From CAYVTV01 sp964526475 (GTDB lineage: Bacteria > Bacteroidota > Bacteroidia > Bacteroidales > GCA-2748055): DNA of 64,000 bases. The position numbers and the translations under genes were made by a program. Shown here piece by piece: positions 35,467 to 44,896 of the stretch (positions are counted from its first letter, which is position 1; each line of letters opens with the position of its first letter). The stretch covers positions 14,471-78,470 of the forward strand of contig CAZGKF010000011.1 in assembly GCA_964526475.1 (NCBI GenBank), in the 5' to 3' direction. The notes under the pieces were generated by a model. The model was given only the letters and a program-made list of their open reading frames with translations, did not search any database and was not told where the DNA came from.

Positions 35467-35927
35467 ATGTTAGAATTAAACTTCAAAAATAGAAACTTAT
35501 CAACCGAGTGGTTGGTAACCAACGGTATCGGAGGATATGCGTCATCCACAATCGCGGGGACAAACACGCGCCGCTACCACGGTTTGCTGGTGGCAGCACT
35601 TAATCCCCCGGTCGAACGCAAAGTAATGGTTTCAAAAGTGGAAGAGACAATTGTTACCGAAGACGGTAATTTTGAACTGGGCTCGAATTTTTATCCCGGC
35701 GTTATTTATCCGGAAGGGTATATAACCATTGAAAGTTTTGAACGAAATCCGCTTCCCAAGACACACTCCAAAAGCATTTTTACGAGGAAGATTGTATCCA
35801 CGGTATTTCTGAAATATTCGATGGAAAAAATCCATCTCAGGGAAAAGGTGCAATTAATCAGGCATGGTCGGTTAGTTCAATGATACAGTTGATGGAAATG
35901 AATAATAAACCCACGCCAAGCCGCTAA
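35467..35927 (+). pseudogene. Glycogen debranching enzyme remnant, middle deleted and frameshifted
   Basis: The first 115 or so residues match the amylo-alpha-1,6-glucosidase N-terminal domain (EWLVTNGIGGYASST, then NTRRYHGLLVAAL). The frame then ends at 35883 with an unrelated tail. In another frame the same DNA reads HGISEIFDGKNPSQGKGAIN then QAWSVSSMIQLM, the C-terminus of the same enzyme, ending at TAA 35925-35927. So about 500 central residues, including the whole catalytic barrel, are gone and the two ends are out of frame. It follows the GH15 gene by 41 bases. Confidence 0.8.
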
Positions 35928-35982
35928 GACGCCAAGAAATAATACAAATAAAAAAGCTTTGCGCCTTTGCGCCTTTGCGAGA
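35913..35982. repeat. REP-like intergenic element
   Basis: The left part (CGCCAAGCCGCTAAGACGCC) and right part (GCGCCTTTGCGCCTTTGCG) are partly complementary and belong to a sequence type often seen between genes in environmental Bacteroidota. It supplies the final stop codon of the debranching-enzyme remnant and ends just before the aquaporin gene. Confidence 0.6.
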
Positions 35983-35995
35983 AAATAAAATATTG

Positions 35996-36814
35996 ATGAA
36001 ATTCATTACTATCTTTCAAAAAAACTGGCGAACGTATTTAATTGAAGCCTGGGCATTAGGAATGTTCATGGTTTCGGCCAGTTTGTTTGTTATCCTGACT
36101 GAACACTCCTCACTGCCGATAAGGAATCTGGTTGAATCAGCCATCTTAAGGCGACTGATGGTTGGCCTTGCAATGGGAATAACTGCTGTGCTGCTTATTT
36201 ATTCCAAATGGGGGAAACGTTCCGGCGCGCACATGAACCCCGCTGTAACCCTCACTTTTTACATGCTCCATCGTATTTCGTTCCCCGATATGTTTTGGTA
36301 CATTCTTTTTCAATTTGTTGGCGGATATTTTGGGGTCGTTATTTTTAAGTGTTTTTTTTTCGCTTACATTTCAAATCCGGCAGTGAATTATGTTGTAACA
36401 ATCCCGGGCGCTCATGGAAACGGGGTGGCTTTTTTCAACGAATTTATGCTCTCGCTGATTGTCATTGTTACCGTCCTGTTCAGTAGTAATTCAAAAAAAT
36501 TAGCCCCATTTACGGGGTATTTCGTAGGAATTTTACTTACGCTTTATATCACTTTTACAGCGCCATTTTCGGGCATGAGCATAAACCCTGCCCGCACAGT
36601 GGCATCAGCGCTGGTTTCAGAGGAATGGCGCGGGTGGTGGATTTATTTTATCAGTCCGTTTTCGGCCATGCTTTTGGGAGGATATATTTACCGGTTTTTG
36701 TTCCGAAAAAGAAACAATGGCAGTTGCACTTCAATGAACATGCACCTTTCGGGATATAAGTATGATTGTGCAACTTACGATATTCTTGGTCCTTCTCAAC
36801 TACCCGAAAAATGA
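35996..36814 (+). CDS. Aquaporin/MIP-family channel
   Basis: 272 residues from the ATG at 35996 (MKFITIFQKN). Six hydrophobic helices and both NPA boxes are present: HMNPAV at 79-84 and INPAR at 196-200. The Arg after the second NPA is the usual selectivity-filter residue. A short charged C-terminal tail follows. It moves water or small neutral solutes such as glycerol; which one cannot be told. It lies in the carbohydrate/stress island, where osmotic balance would fit the trehalose/glucoside enzymes. Confidence 0.9.
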   Translation: MKFITIFQKNWRTYLIEAWALGMFMVSASLFVILTEHSSLPIRNLVESAILRRLMVGLAMGITAVLLIYSKWGKRSGAHMNPAVTLTFYMLHRISFPDMFWYILFQFVGGYFGVVIFKCFFFAYISNPAVNYVVTIPGAHGNGVAFFNEFMLSLIVIVTVLFSSNSKKLAPFTGYFVGILLTLYITFTAPFSGMSINPARTVASALVSEEWRGWWIYFISPFSAMLLGGYIYRFLFRKRNNGSCTSMNMHLSGYKYDCATYDILGPSQLPEK

Positions 36815-36894
36815 AATTAAACCCAACTTGTCAGGAAACCAATTATTTCCGACAGTTAGTACGAATAATCTAAATAAAAAAAACAGAAAAATAC

Positions 36895-38427
36895 ATGCAG
36901 CATTACGACGTCATTATTATTGGAACCGGCGCCGGTGGCGGAACACTGGCACGGAAACTGGCTCCAACCGGGAAAAAGATACTTATCCTTGAACGTGGCG
37001 GTTACATCCCGCGTGAAAAGGAAAACTGGGATACCGAAGAAGTTTTTCTGAAAGCGCGTTACAAAGCCAAAGAAAACTGGACCGACAAAGATGGAAAATC
37101 ATTTCATCCGGGAATTCATTACTGTGTTGGAGGAAATACCAAAGTGTATGGCGCCGCATTGTTGCGTATGCGGGAGCAGGATTTTGACATAGTAAAACAC
37201 CACGGAGGAATATCTCCCGCCTGGGATATTAAATACAATGATTTGGCCCCTTATTACCTGGAAGCCGAAAAACTATATTCCGTGCATGGTTTGCGCGGCA
37301 GCGACCCGACCGAACCCACTGAAAAAAATCCGTATTCGCTGGCACCGCTGGAACATGAACCCCGCATCCAGGAACTTTTTGATGATATAAAAAAATTAGG
37401 GCTAAAACCTTTCCCTTTGCCCATTGGGTTCAGAAATGAAGAAAATCCGGGTGCATCGCCTGTAATATTAAACCGCTTCGACGGTTTTCCCGACCCCACC
37501 GAAAGCAAAGCCGATGCACATGTGGTGGGCATAAAAGAAGCGTTAAAATATAGCAACGTAACATTGGAAACCGACAGTTATGTTTCGCGCCTGATTACTG
37601 ACAGTTCAGGAAAAAAGATTAAAAGTGTGGAAGCAAACCGCCAGGGACAAACGATAAGCTACTCAGCCAATATTGTGGTGGTCTCGGCAGGCGCCATCAA
37701 CAGCGCGGCCTTGCTGCTACGTTCAGCCAACAATATGCATCCCAATGGTTTGGCCAATGGTTCCGATGTAGTTGGCCGGCATTATATGGCACACAACAAC
37801 TCGGCCATGGTAGCGCTTTCAACCAAACCCAATCCCACCAAATTCGGAAAAACATTTGCCATCAACGATTTTTATTTTGGAGCTGAAGATTTCGATTTCC
37901 CCTTGGGCCATATCCAGATGTTGGGCAAGTCGGATGCATTAATGTTCCGCGAAGATGCCCCTTCGTTTGCCCCGGGGCTTACCCTGGAATATATGGCCAA
38001 ACATGCACTTGATTTCTGGATGACTTCCGAAGATTTACCCCTGCCTGAAAACCGGGTAACACTGGATAAAAAGGGGAATATCGTGTTAAGCTATTCTGAA
38101 AATAACCTCGAAGGGCATAAACGCCTTCAAAAGAAATTGCGCTGGATACTGGAACATTCGGGCTGCGAAACGCACTTGCTGCCGAATAATATTTATCTCG
38201 GTAAAAAAATCCCCATTGCAGGTACAGCGCACCAATGCGGAACCATCCGGTTTGGAAATGACCCCAAAACATCGGCGCTCAACACCAATTGCAGGGCGCA
38301 CGATGTGGAAAACCTTTACGTGGTGGATGGCAGCTTTTTCCCATCGAGCTCGGCAGTAAACCCCGGTTTGACAATCATAGCCAACGCGCTCAGGGTAGGC
38401 GAACACCTCATCGGCGAAGTATTTTAA
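36895..38427 (+). CDS. GMC-family FAD-dependent oxidoreductase
   Basis: 510 residues. The N-terminal dinucleotide site DVIIIGTGAGGGTLARKLA is followed by LERGG. The FAD-linked YCVGGNTKVYGAALLRMRE block and a C-terminal GMC domain with HQCGT and NPGLTIIANALR (about 490-501) are present. GMC enzymes oxidise sugars, alcohols or sterols. No export signal is visible, so cytoplasmic or carried by a partner. It is probably in one unit with the following VOC, YHS and SDR genes (gaps of 7-31 bases). Confidence 0.9.
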   Translation: MQHYDVIIIGTGAGGGTLARKLAPTGKKILILERGGYIPREKENWDTEEVFLKARYKAKENWTDKDGKSFHPGIHYCVGGNTKVYGAALLRMREQDFDIVKHHGGISPAWDIKYNDLAPYYLEAEKLYSVHGLRGSDPTEPTEKNPYSLAPLEHEPRIQELFDDIKKLGLKPFPLPIGFRNEENPGASPVILNRFDGFPDPTESKADAHVVGIKEALKYSNVTLETDSYVSRLITDSSGKKIKSVEANRQGQTISYSANIVVVSAGAINSAALLLRSANNMHPNGLANGSDVVGRHYMAHNNSAMVALSTKPNPTKFGKTFAINDFYFGAEDFDFPLGHIQMLGKSDALMFREDAPSFAPGLTLEYMAKHALDFWMTSEDLPLPENRVTLDKKGNIVLSYSENNLEGHKRLQKKLRWILEHSGCETHLLPNNIYLGKKIPIAGTAHQCGTIRFGNDPKTSALNTNCRAHDVENLYVVDGSFFPSSSAVNPGLTIIANALRVGEHLIGEVF

Positions 38428-38449
38428 ACGAGTATTAAAAATGTAAAAT

Positions 38450-39469
38450 ATGAAGTTTTACCGAAGCTTTTTCCTTATAATACTGTTCTTTTTCTTTGGC
38501 ACTGTCCACAGCAAGGCTCAAACAATCAATGAAATTAAGAGCGTTTCTTTTACCGTCTCCGATTTGAATGAGTCCATCGAATTTTACACGCAAACGCTTC
38601 CCTTTCAAGAAGACACTCTTTTTATTCTGAAAGGAGAAAATATTCAGCAACTTTTTAATGTGCAGGATACTACGCTGTTAGTGAAAGTGGCCCGCTTACG
38701 CCTCGGTAATGAACAAATAGAATTGATGGAGTTTCATTCGGTGGAAATTACAGGTCGCAAAATACCTGCCGACAGCCGTAGCAGCGACCTTTGGTTTCAG
38801 CACATTGCCATTGTTGTAAGCGATATGCAAAAAGCTTATCGGCAACTGGCCGACAATGAGATAACCCATGTTTCAACTTCTCCGCAAACTTTGCCGGATT
38901 ATCTTCCGGCTGCCTCTGGTATTTCGGCCTTTTACTTCCGCGACCCGGACGGGCACAATCTTGAACTGATACACTTTCCGGCAGGAAAAGGAAATCCAAA
39001 GTGGAAGAATAGTGAAAACAAACTTTTTCTTGGAATTGACCATACTGCCATTGGAATTGAATCGACAAAGGCTTCACTTCAGTTTTACAAAGAAGTACTG
39101 AGATTGAGTATTGCCGGGGAAAGTGTAAATTATGGGACAGAACAGGAACATTTGAACCAGGTTTTTGGTGCACATTTAAAAATAACCAGCTTGCAAGCTG
39201 AATCGGGAATTGGGCTCGAATTTCTCGATTATATAGCGCCTCCCGGGGGACGACAATATCCTGTGGACACAAAAGCTACCGACCACTGGTATTGGCAAAC
39301 TACATTTGAGGTATCTGACATTCACAAACTTTATAAAAAGTTAATGGAGCAAGGCTATTCGATAGTATCGGAAAATGTTGTCGAAATTAATTCTTCAGGC
39401 CGGGTTGGAAATTTGGGTTTTGTTGCCCGCGACCCGGATGGACATTTTCTCCTTTTTATTGAAAAATAG
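38450..39469 (+). CDS. Exported protein with two VOC (glyoxalase/dioxygenase-fold) domains
   Basis: 339 residues with a signal peptide (to about 24, SKAQ). Two vicinal-oxygen-chelate modules follow: about 30-175, ending FYFRDPDGHNLELIHFP, and about 193-338, ending FVARDPDGHFLLFIE. The DPDGH pattern with a following Glu is the usual metal site. Two tandem modules in one chain form one active cleft. The reaction is unknown; its export and position after a GMC oxidoreductase are notable. Confidence 0.88.
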   Translation: MKFYRSFFLIILFFFFGTVHSKAQTINEIKSVSFTVSDLNESIEFYTQTLPFQEDTLFILKGENIQQLFNVQDTTLLVKVARLRLGNEQIELMEFHSVEITGRKIPADSRSSDLWFQHIAIVVSDMQKAYRQLADNEITHVSTSPQTLPDYLPAASGISAFYFRDPDGHNLELIHFPAGKGNPKWKNSENKLFLGIDHTAIGIESTKASLQFYKEVLRLSIAGESVNYGTEQEHLNQVFGAHLKITSLQAESGIGLEFLDYIAPPGGRQYPVDTKATDHWYWQTTFEVSDIHKLYKKLMEQGYSIVSENVVEINSSGRVGNLGFVARDPDGHFLLFIEK

Positions 39470-39521
39470 ATTTGTCTAAACAATTAATAATCGAAAATAT
39501 ATGATGAAGGAAATCAGTTTA

Positions 39522-39989
39522 ATGAAGAAAAACAGTCAGACATTCATTTTAATAATGATGTTATTAACATTATCAATTAGCGCTAATGCACAAAAGATAT
39601 TGGTTAATACCGATGATGGTATCGCCTTGTCGGGATACGACCCGGTAGCATTTTTCACAGAAAAAAAACCAGTAACGGGTAAACCCGAAATCAAAAGCGT
39701 AAATAAAGGCGCTGTGTATCTGTATTCTTCCCCGGCGAACAAAATTAAATTCGACAATACCCCCGAAAACTATTTGCCTCAAAATGGCGGTTTTTGCACA
39801 GTTTCGGCATCAATGGGCAAAGTAGCAAAAATAGAGATAGATACCTGGTCGATAATTGGGAATAAGTTGTATTTGCAAAAAAATCAAAGCGCCAAACGGA
39901 TGTGGGATAAAGACCCGCCAAACTACATCAAAAAGTCATCAGAAAAATGGCCGGGATTGGTAGAAAAATATGGTAAAACATTAAATTAA
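39522..39989 (+). CDS. Exported YHS-domain protein
   Basis: 155 residues from the ATG at 39522, which gives a normal signal peptide (MKKNSQTFILIMMLL..., ending ANAQ); in-frame starts at 39501 and 39504 only add a short lead. The YHS-like region (about 35-105) has the SGYDPVAFFTEKKPVTG stretch. The Cys of YHS domains is present in NGGFCTVSAS, but the usual Tyr-His context is altered. YHS domains bind metals. It lies between the VOC and SDR genes. Confidence 0.82.
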   Translation: MKKNSQTFILIMMLLTLSISANAQKILVNTDDGIALSGYDPVAFFTEKKPVTGKPEIKSVNKGAVYLYSSPANKIKFDNTPENYLPQNGGFCTVSASMGKVAKIEIDTWSIIGNKLYLQKNQSAKRMWDKDPPNYIKKSSEKWPGLVEKYGKTLN

Positions 39990-39996
39990 ATAAGAA

Positions 39997-40815
39997 ATGA
40001 GACAAAATCCACATCACCGGCTGGCAGGGCAAACCTGCATTGTAACCGGTGCAAATTCCGGAATAGGGAAAGAAGTAGCCCTCTCAATGGGGCGCGATTG
40101 TGCCAACGTGGTTGTAAATTACATAACCGACCCGGCTGCTGCCGGGGAAGTGGCACATGAGATAGAATTGAGCGACACAGTAGCAAAAGCCATTGCTGTT
40201 AAAGCCGACGTAAGCAAGGAAGACCAGGTGCAGGAAATGTTCCGCATAGCCAAACAACATTTTGGCACCGTTGACATTTTGGTTAATAACGCCGGGTTAC
40301 AGCGCGATGCGGCATTTCAGGACATGACACTCGAACAATGGCAATTTGTGCTTGATGTTAACCTCACCGGGCAGTTTCTGTGTTCGCGGGAAGCAGCAAG
40401 AGAATTTTTGCAACGTGGCAAAACCGATTATTCATGCGCCGTAGGGAAAATTATTTGCATGAGTTCGGTGCATGAAATTATCCCGTGGGCAGGCCACGTA
40501 AATTATGCTGCTTCAAAAGGCGGCGTAATGCTGCTGATGAAATCGATGGCGCAGGAACTGGGTCACAAAGGAATCCGGGTGAACAGTATTGCGCCGGGCG
40601 CCATTCAAACCCCCATCAACCGCGATGCCTGGGAAACGCCCGAAGCGCTCGAAAAACTAAATAAACTCATTCCCTATAAACGAATCGGGCAAACCACTGA
40701 TATTGGCGCCGCTGCCGTTTGGCTGGCATCCGACGAAGCCGATTACATTCACGGAACGACCATCGTGATAGATGGAGGAATGACGCTTTACCCAGGATTT
40801 ACAGAAAACGGTTAA
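39997..40815 (+). CDS. Short-chain dehydrogenase, glucose 1-dehydrogenase-like
   Basis: 272 residues. The classical SDR marks are present: TGANSGIGKEVA (about 14-25), NNAG (about 95-98), the catalytic Ser in SSVHEI and Tyr-x3-Lys in YAASKGG (about 169-175), and GAIQTPI after the fold core. It reduces or oxidises a sugar or alcohol with NAD(P). The insertion REFLQRGKTDYSCAVGKI and the close likeness to bacterial glucose 1-dehydrogenases favour a sugar substrate. Seven bases separate it from the YHS gene. Confidence 0.9.
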   Translation: MRQNPHHRLAGQTCIVTGANSGIGKEVALSMGRDCANVVVNYITDPAAAGEVAHEIELSDTVAKAIAVKADVSKEDQVQEMFRIAKQHFGTVDILVNNAGLQRDAAFQDMTLEQWQFVLDVNLTGQFLCSREAAREFLQRGKTDYSCAVGKIICMSSVHEIIPWAGHVNYAASKGGVMLLMKSMAQELGHKGIRVNSIAPGAIQTPINRDAWETPEALEKLNKLIPYKRIGQTTDIGAAAVWLASDEADYIHGTTIVIDGGMTLYPGFTENG

Positions 40816-40873
40816 AAGGAAAGAAATCAATAAAATTAAATTGAGCATTTATTTTATACCAGTTGCGCTTTAT

Positions 40874-40993
40874 AAACCCAGAGGGTTTGCATGTTTACAG
40901 AAAATATTTGGAACAAGGACACATTCGACCCCTAACGGAGTCGCACCTGTACCCACTTATTTGTTTCTATAAACATTCGATGCCTCCGGCATC
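40874..40993. repeat. Cluster of three short hairpins in the gap before GH63
   Basis: AAACCCAGAGGGTTT (40874-40888), CGACCCCTAACGGAGTCG (40926-40943) and GATGCCTCCGGCATC (40979-40993) are inverted repeats within 120 bases, of the sort common between genes in Bacteroidota. No gene lies here. Confidence 0.6.
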
Positions 40994-41040
40994 TTATAAT
41001 ATTTTTTAAATGCCTGATTCATTAAAAATAAAAGAATAAA

Positions 41041-43683
41041 ATGACTAAGAATAAAGAAAAATTACGCCTCAACGAACACTATTCAGGCAAAAAAAACTGG
41101 TTGAAATGGGGTCCGTACCTCAGCGAACGCCAGTGGGGCACGGTACGCGAAGATTACAGCGCCGATGGCAGCGCCTGGGACTTTTTCCCGCACGACCATG
41201 CCCGTAGCCGCGTTTACCGCTGGGGCGAAGATGGAATTGCCGGAATCAGCGACGAGTACGGAAATTTGTGTTTCTCGGTAGCTTTGTGGAATGGCAAAGA
41301 CCCCATTATTAAAGAACGCCTGTTTGGGCTTACCGGTTCCGAGGGTAATCATGGAGAAGACGTGAAGGAACTGTACTATTATCTTGATTCAACCCCTACC
41401 CATTCCTACATGAAACACCTGTACAAATATTCGCAGGCTGAATTTCCGTACGAAAAATTAATCTCCGAAAACAGAAACCGATCGAAACACGAAGGTGAGT
41501 TTGAATTAACGGATACGGGCATTTTTAATGAAAATCGCTATTTTGATGTATTTACCGAATATGCCAAAGCCGATAACGAAGATATTTTAATCAAAATTAC
41601 CATTCATAACCGCGCAAACGAAGAAGCCGCCGTTTCGGTGTTGCCAACACTTTGGTTCAGAAATTTATGGAGCTTTGGGCTGATTAAGGAAAAACCTCGT
41701 TTGGAACTGGCTGCCGAAAAGGATGCAAAATATGTAAGAGCTGTTCACCCAAAATTGGGGGAATATTATTTTTATTTTGGTGAAAATCCTCATACGCTGT
41801 TCACCGAAAACGAGACCAATGTAGAACGCTTATTTAACCTGCCTGTTCAAAGCCCGTTTGTTAAAGACGCCATAAACGATGCCGTTGTAAAACAAGACTT
41901 TAGCTTGTTGGAAGGGCTTGCTGAAGGCACTAAATTTTCGCCCGTTTACGAATTAAAGATCGCGGGGGGCGAGAATTATGAAATAAGATTGCGTTTATCG
42001 AAGCCGAAATTAAACGATAATGCGCTGACAGAAAGTTTTAATGTCCTTTTTGAGGAAAGGCAAAAGGAAGCCGATGCCTTTTACGACGAACTTTGTGTTG
42101 AGGATGAAGAACTGAAAAACATACAACGGCAGGCTTTTGCCGGAATGTTATGGAGTAAACAATATTACAATATTGATATTCCCCGCTGGCTCAATGGCGA
42201 TCCGGGACAAACACCACCCCCGGAAAGCCGAAAAAAAGGGCGTAACCACGAGTGGGTCAGCCTCAATAATGAAGACATAATTTCGATGCCCGACAAATGG
42301 GAATACCCCTGGTACGCGGCCTGGGATCTGGCATTTCATTGTATTCCGCTGGCTATGGTTGACCCCGGTTTTGCGAAAAGCCAGCTTATACTTTTCCTGC
42401 GCGAATGGTACATGCGCCCCAACGGACAGCTGCCGGCTTACGAATGGTCGTTCAGAGATGTAAATCCACCTGTTCACGCCTGGGCCTGTCTTCAGGTTTA
42501 CCGTATTGAAAAGAAAAACACAGGAATAGGTGATGTTGATTTTTTGAAAAAAACATTTCAGAAACTGCTGATCAATTTTACATGGTGGGTGAACCGAAAA
42601 GACCACAATGACAACAATGTCTTTGAGGGTGGTTTCCTGGGTTTGGATAACATTGGTGTGTTCGACCGCAGTTCGTTTATCCCCGGTGGCGGCCATCTTG
42701 AGCAGGCCGATGGCACAAGCTGGATGGCTATGTATTGCCTGAATATGCTCGACATGGCACTGGAAATAGCACAGACAGACGACACGTATGAAGATGTGGC
42801 TACAAAATTTTTTGAACATTTTGTGTATATAGCCGAATCTCTTAACCGCATGGGCGAAGACTGGACCGGCGCCTGGGACGAAAATGAAGGTTTCTTTTAC
42901 GACATTCTGGCCAAACCCGACGGAACGTACATTCCGCTAAAAGTGCGCTCATTGGTTGGTCTCTCTTCCTTTTTTGCCACCCTGGTATTAGATCGCGAAC
43001 GGCTCAAAAATGTCCCTGATTTTATGAAACGGCTCAGATGGTTCCGCAATTATCGGCTTGCAAACAACTCTTATCTGGCCATTGAAGAATTACACGATGG
43101 TGAAGATATTTTATTGTCGCTTACACCACGGAAACGGCTCGAAAAACTATTGAATGCACTGCTCAATCAGGATGAGTTCTTATCGCCACACGGCATCCGG
43201 AGTGTTTCCAAAACACATGAAAAACCTTATATGGTTAAGATCGATGGTACTGAATATGGGCTTCAATACGAACCCGGCGAAAGCTCTACTTCACTTTTTG
43301 GTGGTAACTCTAACTGGCGCGGCCCTGTTTGGATGCCCATGAATTACCTTTTAATACAATCTCTTCTGGAGTTATATAAATATTATGGTAATTCGGTAAT
43401 TTCTGCCTGCCCGGCAGGATGCGACCGTTTGGTGAACCTCGACCAGATTGCTGAAGACATTTCAAAGAGTCTGATTTCAATTTTTCAATCCGATGCCAAA
43501 GGAAACCGTCCAGTTCACAGCAACAACATGCTTTACAGCAACGATCCACACTTTAAAGATTTAGTGCTGTTTTACGAATACTTTCATGGCGACACCGGGA
43601 GGGGAATCGGGGCCTCACACCAAACAGGCTGGACAGGTCTGGTGGCCGAGTTGATTCAAAGGATGTATAAGGGAAAACCATAA
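41041..43683 (+). CDS. GH63-type / MGH1-like glucosidase
   Basis: 880 residues, no signal peptide, so cytoplasmic. The N-terminal part (about 1-345) is a beta-rich domain. The (alpha/alpha)6 barrel that follows has WEYPWYAAWDLAFHCIPLAM (about 418-437), REWYMRPNGQLPAYEW and the late GNSNWRGPVWMPMN and GASHQTGWTGLVAEL blocks, typical of the GH63 (processing glucosidase-like) and mannosylglycerate-hydrolase group. Likely substrates are small alpha-glucosides or compatible solutes. It closes the carbohydrate island. Confidence 0.9.
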   Translation: MTKNKEKLRLNEHYSGKKNWLKWGPYLSERQWGTVREDYSADGSAWDFFPHDHARSRVYRWGEDGIAGISDEYGNLCFSVALWNGKDPIIKERLFGLTGSEGNHGEDVKELYYYLDSTPTHSYMKHLYKYSQAEFPYEKLISENRNRSKHEGEFELTDTGIFNENRYFDVFTEYAKADNEDILIKITIHNRANEEAAVSVLPTLWFRNLWSFGLIKEKPRLELAAEKDAKYVRAVHPKLGEYYFYFGENPHTLFTENETNVERLFNLPVQSPFVKDAINDAVVKQDFSLLEGLAEGTKFSPVYELKIAGGENYEIRLRLSKPKLNDNALTESFNVLFEERQKEADAFYDELCVEDEELKNIQRQAFAGMLWSKQYYNIDIPRWLNGDPGQTPPPESRKKGRNHEWVSLNNEDIISMPDKWEYPWYAAWDLAFHCIPLAMVDPGFAKSQLILFLREWYMRPNGQLPAYEWSFRDVNPPVHAWACLQVYRIEKKNTGIGDVDFLKKTFQKLLINFTWWVNRKDHNDNNVFEGGFLGLDNIGVFDRSSFIPGGGHLEQADGTSWMAMYCLNMLDMALEIAQTDDTYEDVATKFFEHFVYIAESLNRMGEDWTGAWDENEGFFYDILAKPDGTYIPLKVRSLVGLSSFFATLVLDRERLKNVPDFMKRLRWFRNYRLANNSYLAIEELHDGEDILLSLTPRKRLEKLLNALLNQDEFLSPHGIRSVSKTHEKPYMVKIDGTEYGLQYEPGESSTSLFGGNSNWRGPVWMPMNYLLIQSLLELYKYYGNSVISACPAGCDRLVNLDQIAEDISKSLISIFQSDAKGNRPVHSNNMLYSNDPHFKDLVLFYEYFHGDTGRGIGASHQTGWTGLVAELIQRMYKGKP

Positions 43684-43791
43684 TAATTATCAAAAAAGAA
43701 GAAAAAAAGTCAGGTTTGGAAAAGCGGACGACTATATGTTTAGAAAACGAATAAGAATTTTGTATTAATGTTAAATTTAACAATCAAAATC

Positions 43792-44199
43792 ATGAAAACA
43801 ATGAAAACAATTTTCGCAAGTGTTACATTCATCCTGCTTATATCTCTCCTTTCATTTGCAGGTAATGGAACAAAAGTAATAGCAGTAATTAACCATGCAA
43901 GCTGGTGTTCGACATGTCAAAACCATGGTGAAAGGGCGCAGGCTGCCTTTATGGAAAATAATAAAGATGAAACAATCTTGTTTATCGTTAATGATCTTTC
44001 CAACGAAGAAACCAAACTAAAATCAGCTGTAGAACTTAAAAATGCGGGTTTGGATAAGGTGATGGGAGATCGCAAGGCTACCGGTGTGGTATATTTTTTT
44101 AACGCGGAGACGAAAGAATTTATTACCTCGGTAAGCGTTGCAAAAAGTAACGGGGAGCTTGCTGAAGCACTGATTTTAGCAAAGAAAGGATTAAAATAG
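43792..44199 (+). CDS. Exported thioredoxin-like protein
   Basis: 135 residues from the ATG at 43792; an upstream in-frame ATG at 43768 precedes a less natural signal. Signal peptide to about residue 23 (SFAG), then a short thioredoxin-like fold with the redox motif SWCSTCQNH (C39, C42). The cis-Pro region of a full thioredoxin is not evident (ATGVVYFF at its place), so it is a divergent member. It would act in the periplasm. A strong terminator follows. Confidence 0.78.
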   Translation: MKTMKTIFASVTFILLISLLSFAGNGTKVIAVINHASWCSTCQNHGERAQAAFMENNKDETILFIVNDLSNEETKLKSAVELKNAGLDKVMGDRKATGVVYFFNAETKEFITSVSVAKSNGELAEALILAKKGLK

Positions 44200-44223
44200 A
44201 GAATTTGTGATTTAGAAAAGAAG

Positions 44224-44249
44224 AGCGGGATCAATGTCCCGCTTTTATT
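44224..44249. terminator. Bidirectional rho-independent terminator
   Basis: AGCGGGA (44224-44230) pairs with TCCCGCT (44237-44243), followed by a T-run on the plus strand and preceded by an A-rich stretch. It serves both converging genes. Confidence 0.85.
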
Positions 44250-44269
44250 ACGCGTTTATTAGTGAATAC

Positions 44270-44896
44270 TCACCGAAGATAGTCACTAACAACCCGTTGA
44301 ATGCCTTTTTTAACACCTTCCCAGGTTTGCTTCTTAAAACTTACGGGAGTTTCACTTTCTTCCGCGTCAACAAAATAAGTGATTGCATTTGGAATACTAA
44401 TGGCGAGCATTTGGCTTGGATATTTTTTATTGTGCCAGTCCATAATTTGTTGTAAGGAATAATGTTGTAATAATTCGTACAAATCCCAAAAGTCTTTTTT
44501 CTTTCCACGTCCCAGAATAGCCTGAATTTTCATGGCTGCGATGTCCTGACTACTATAAAGTCTTATGCCTTCAACCTCCTCGATAGTGGCAAGTAGCGGG
44601 AATGGGTAATAAACAATATCAACTTTGATTTTATTAATGTAACAGAATATTCCCAATTTTTTATGACCACTTTCATACTTATAACCACCTCCAAATTCAT
44701 TTAAAAAGTCTTTTTCAATAAAAGAGTGTTCAAATTCTTCATGAAAAAATAAATCCAGATCAATCGAACTTCGGTGTCCGTAACGTAACGCCAATGCGGT
44801 TCCTCCAACCAGTGAAAATGTTTGCATGGAAGGGAGTGCCATTAACTTTTTTAGTAGGGAAAAAGTTCCGGGTTCAATTGTCTGAGTATGTAACAT
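44270..44896 (-). CDS. AbiEii-type nucleotidyltransferase toxin
   Basis: 208 residues. The nucleotidyltransferase motif is near the N-terminus: GGTALALRYG (31-40) followed by the metal-binding IDLDLF (about 45-50). AbiEii proteins are the toxins of type IV toxin-antitoxin systems and in some cases block tRNA function by adding nucleotides. The gene overlaps the preceding small gene by 46 bases, typical of a toxin-antitoxin pair with the antitoxin first. Confidence 0.88.
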   Translation of the reverse strand: MLHTQTIEPGTFSLLKKLMALPSMQTFSLVGGTALALRYGHRSSIDLDLFFHEEFEHSFIEKDFLNEFGGGYKYESGHKKLGIFCYINKIKVDIVYYPFPLLATIEEVEGIRLYSSQDIAAMKIQAILGRGKKKDFWDLYELLQHYSLQQIMDWHNKKYPSQMLAISIPNAITYFVDAEESETPVSFKKQTWEGVKKGIQRVVSDYLR

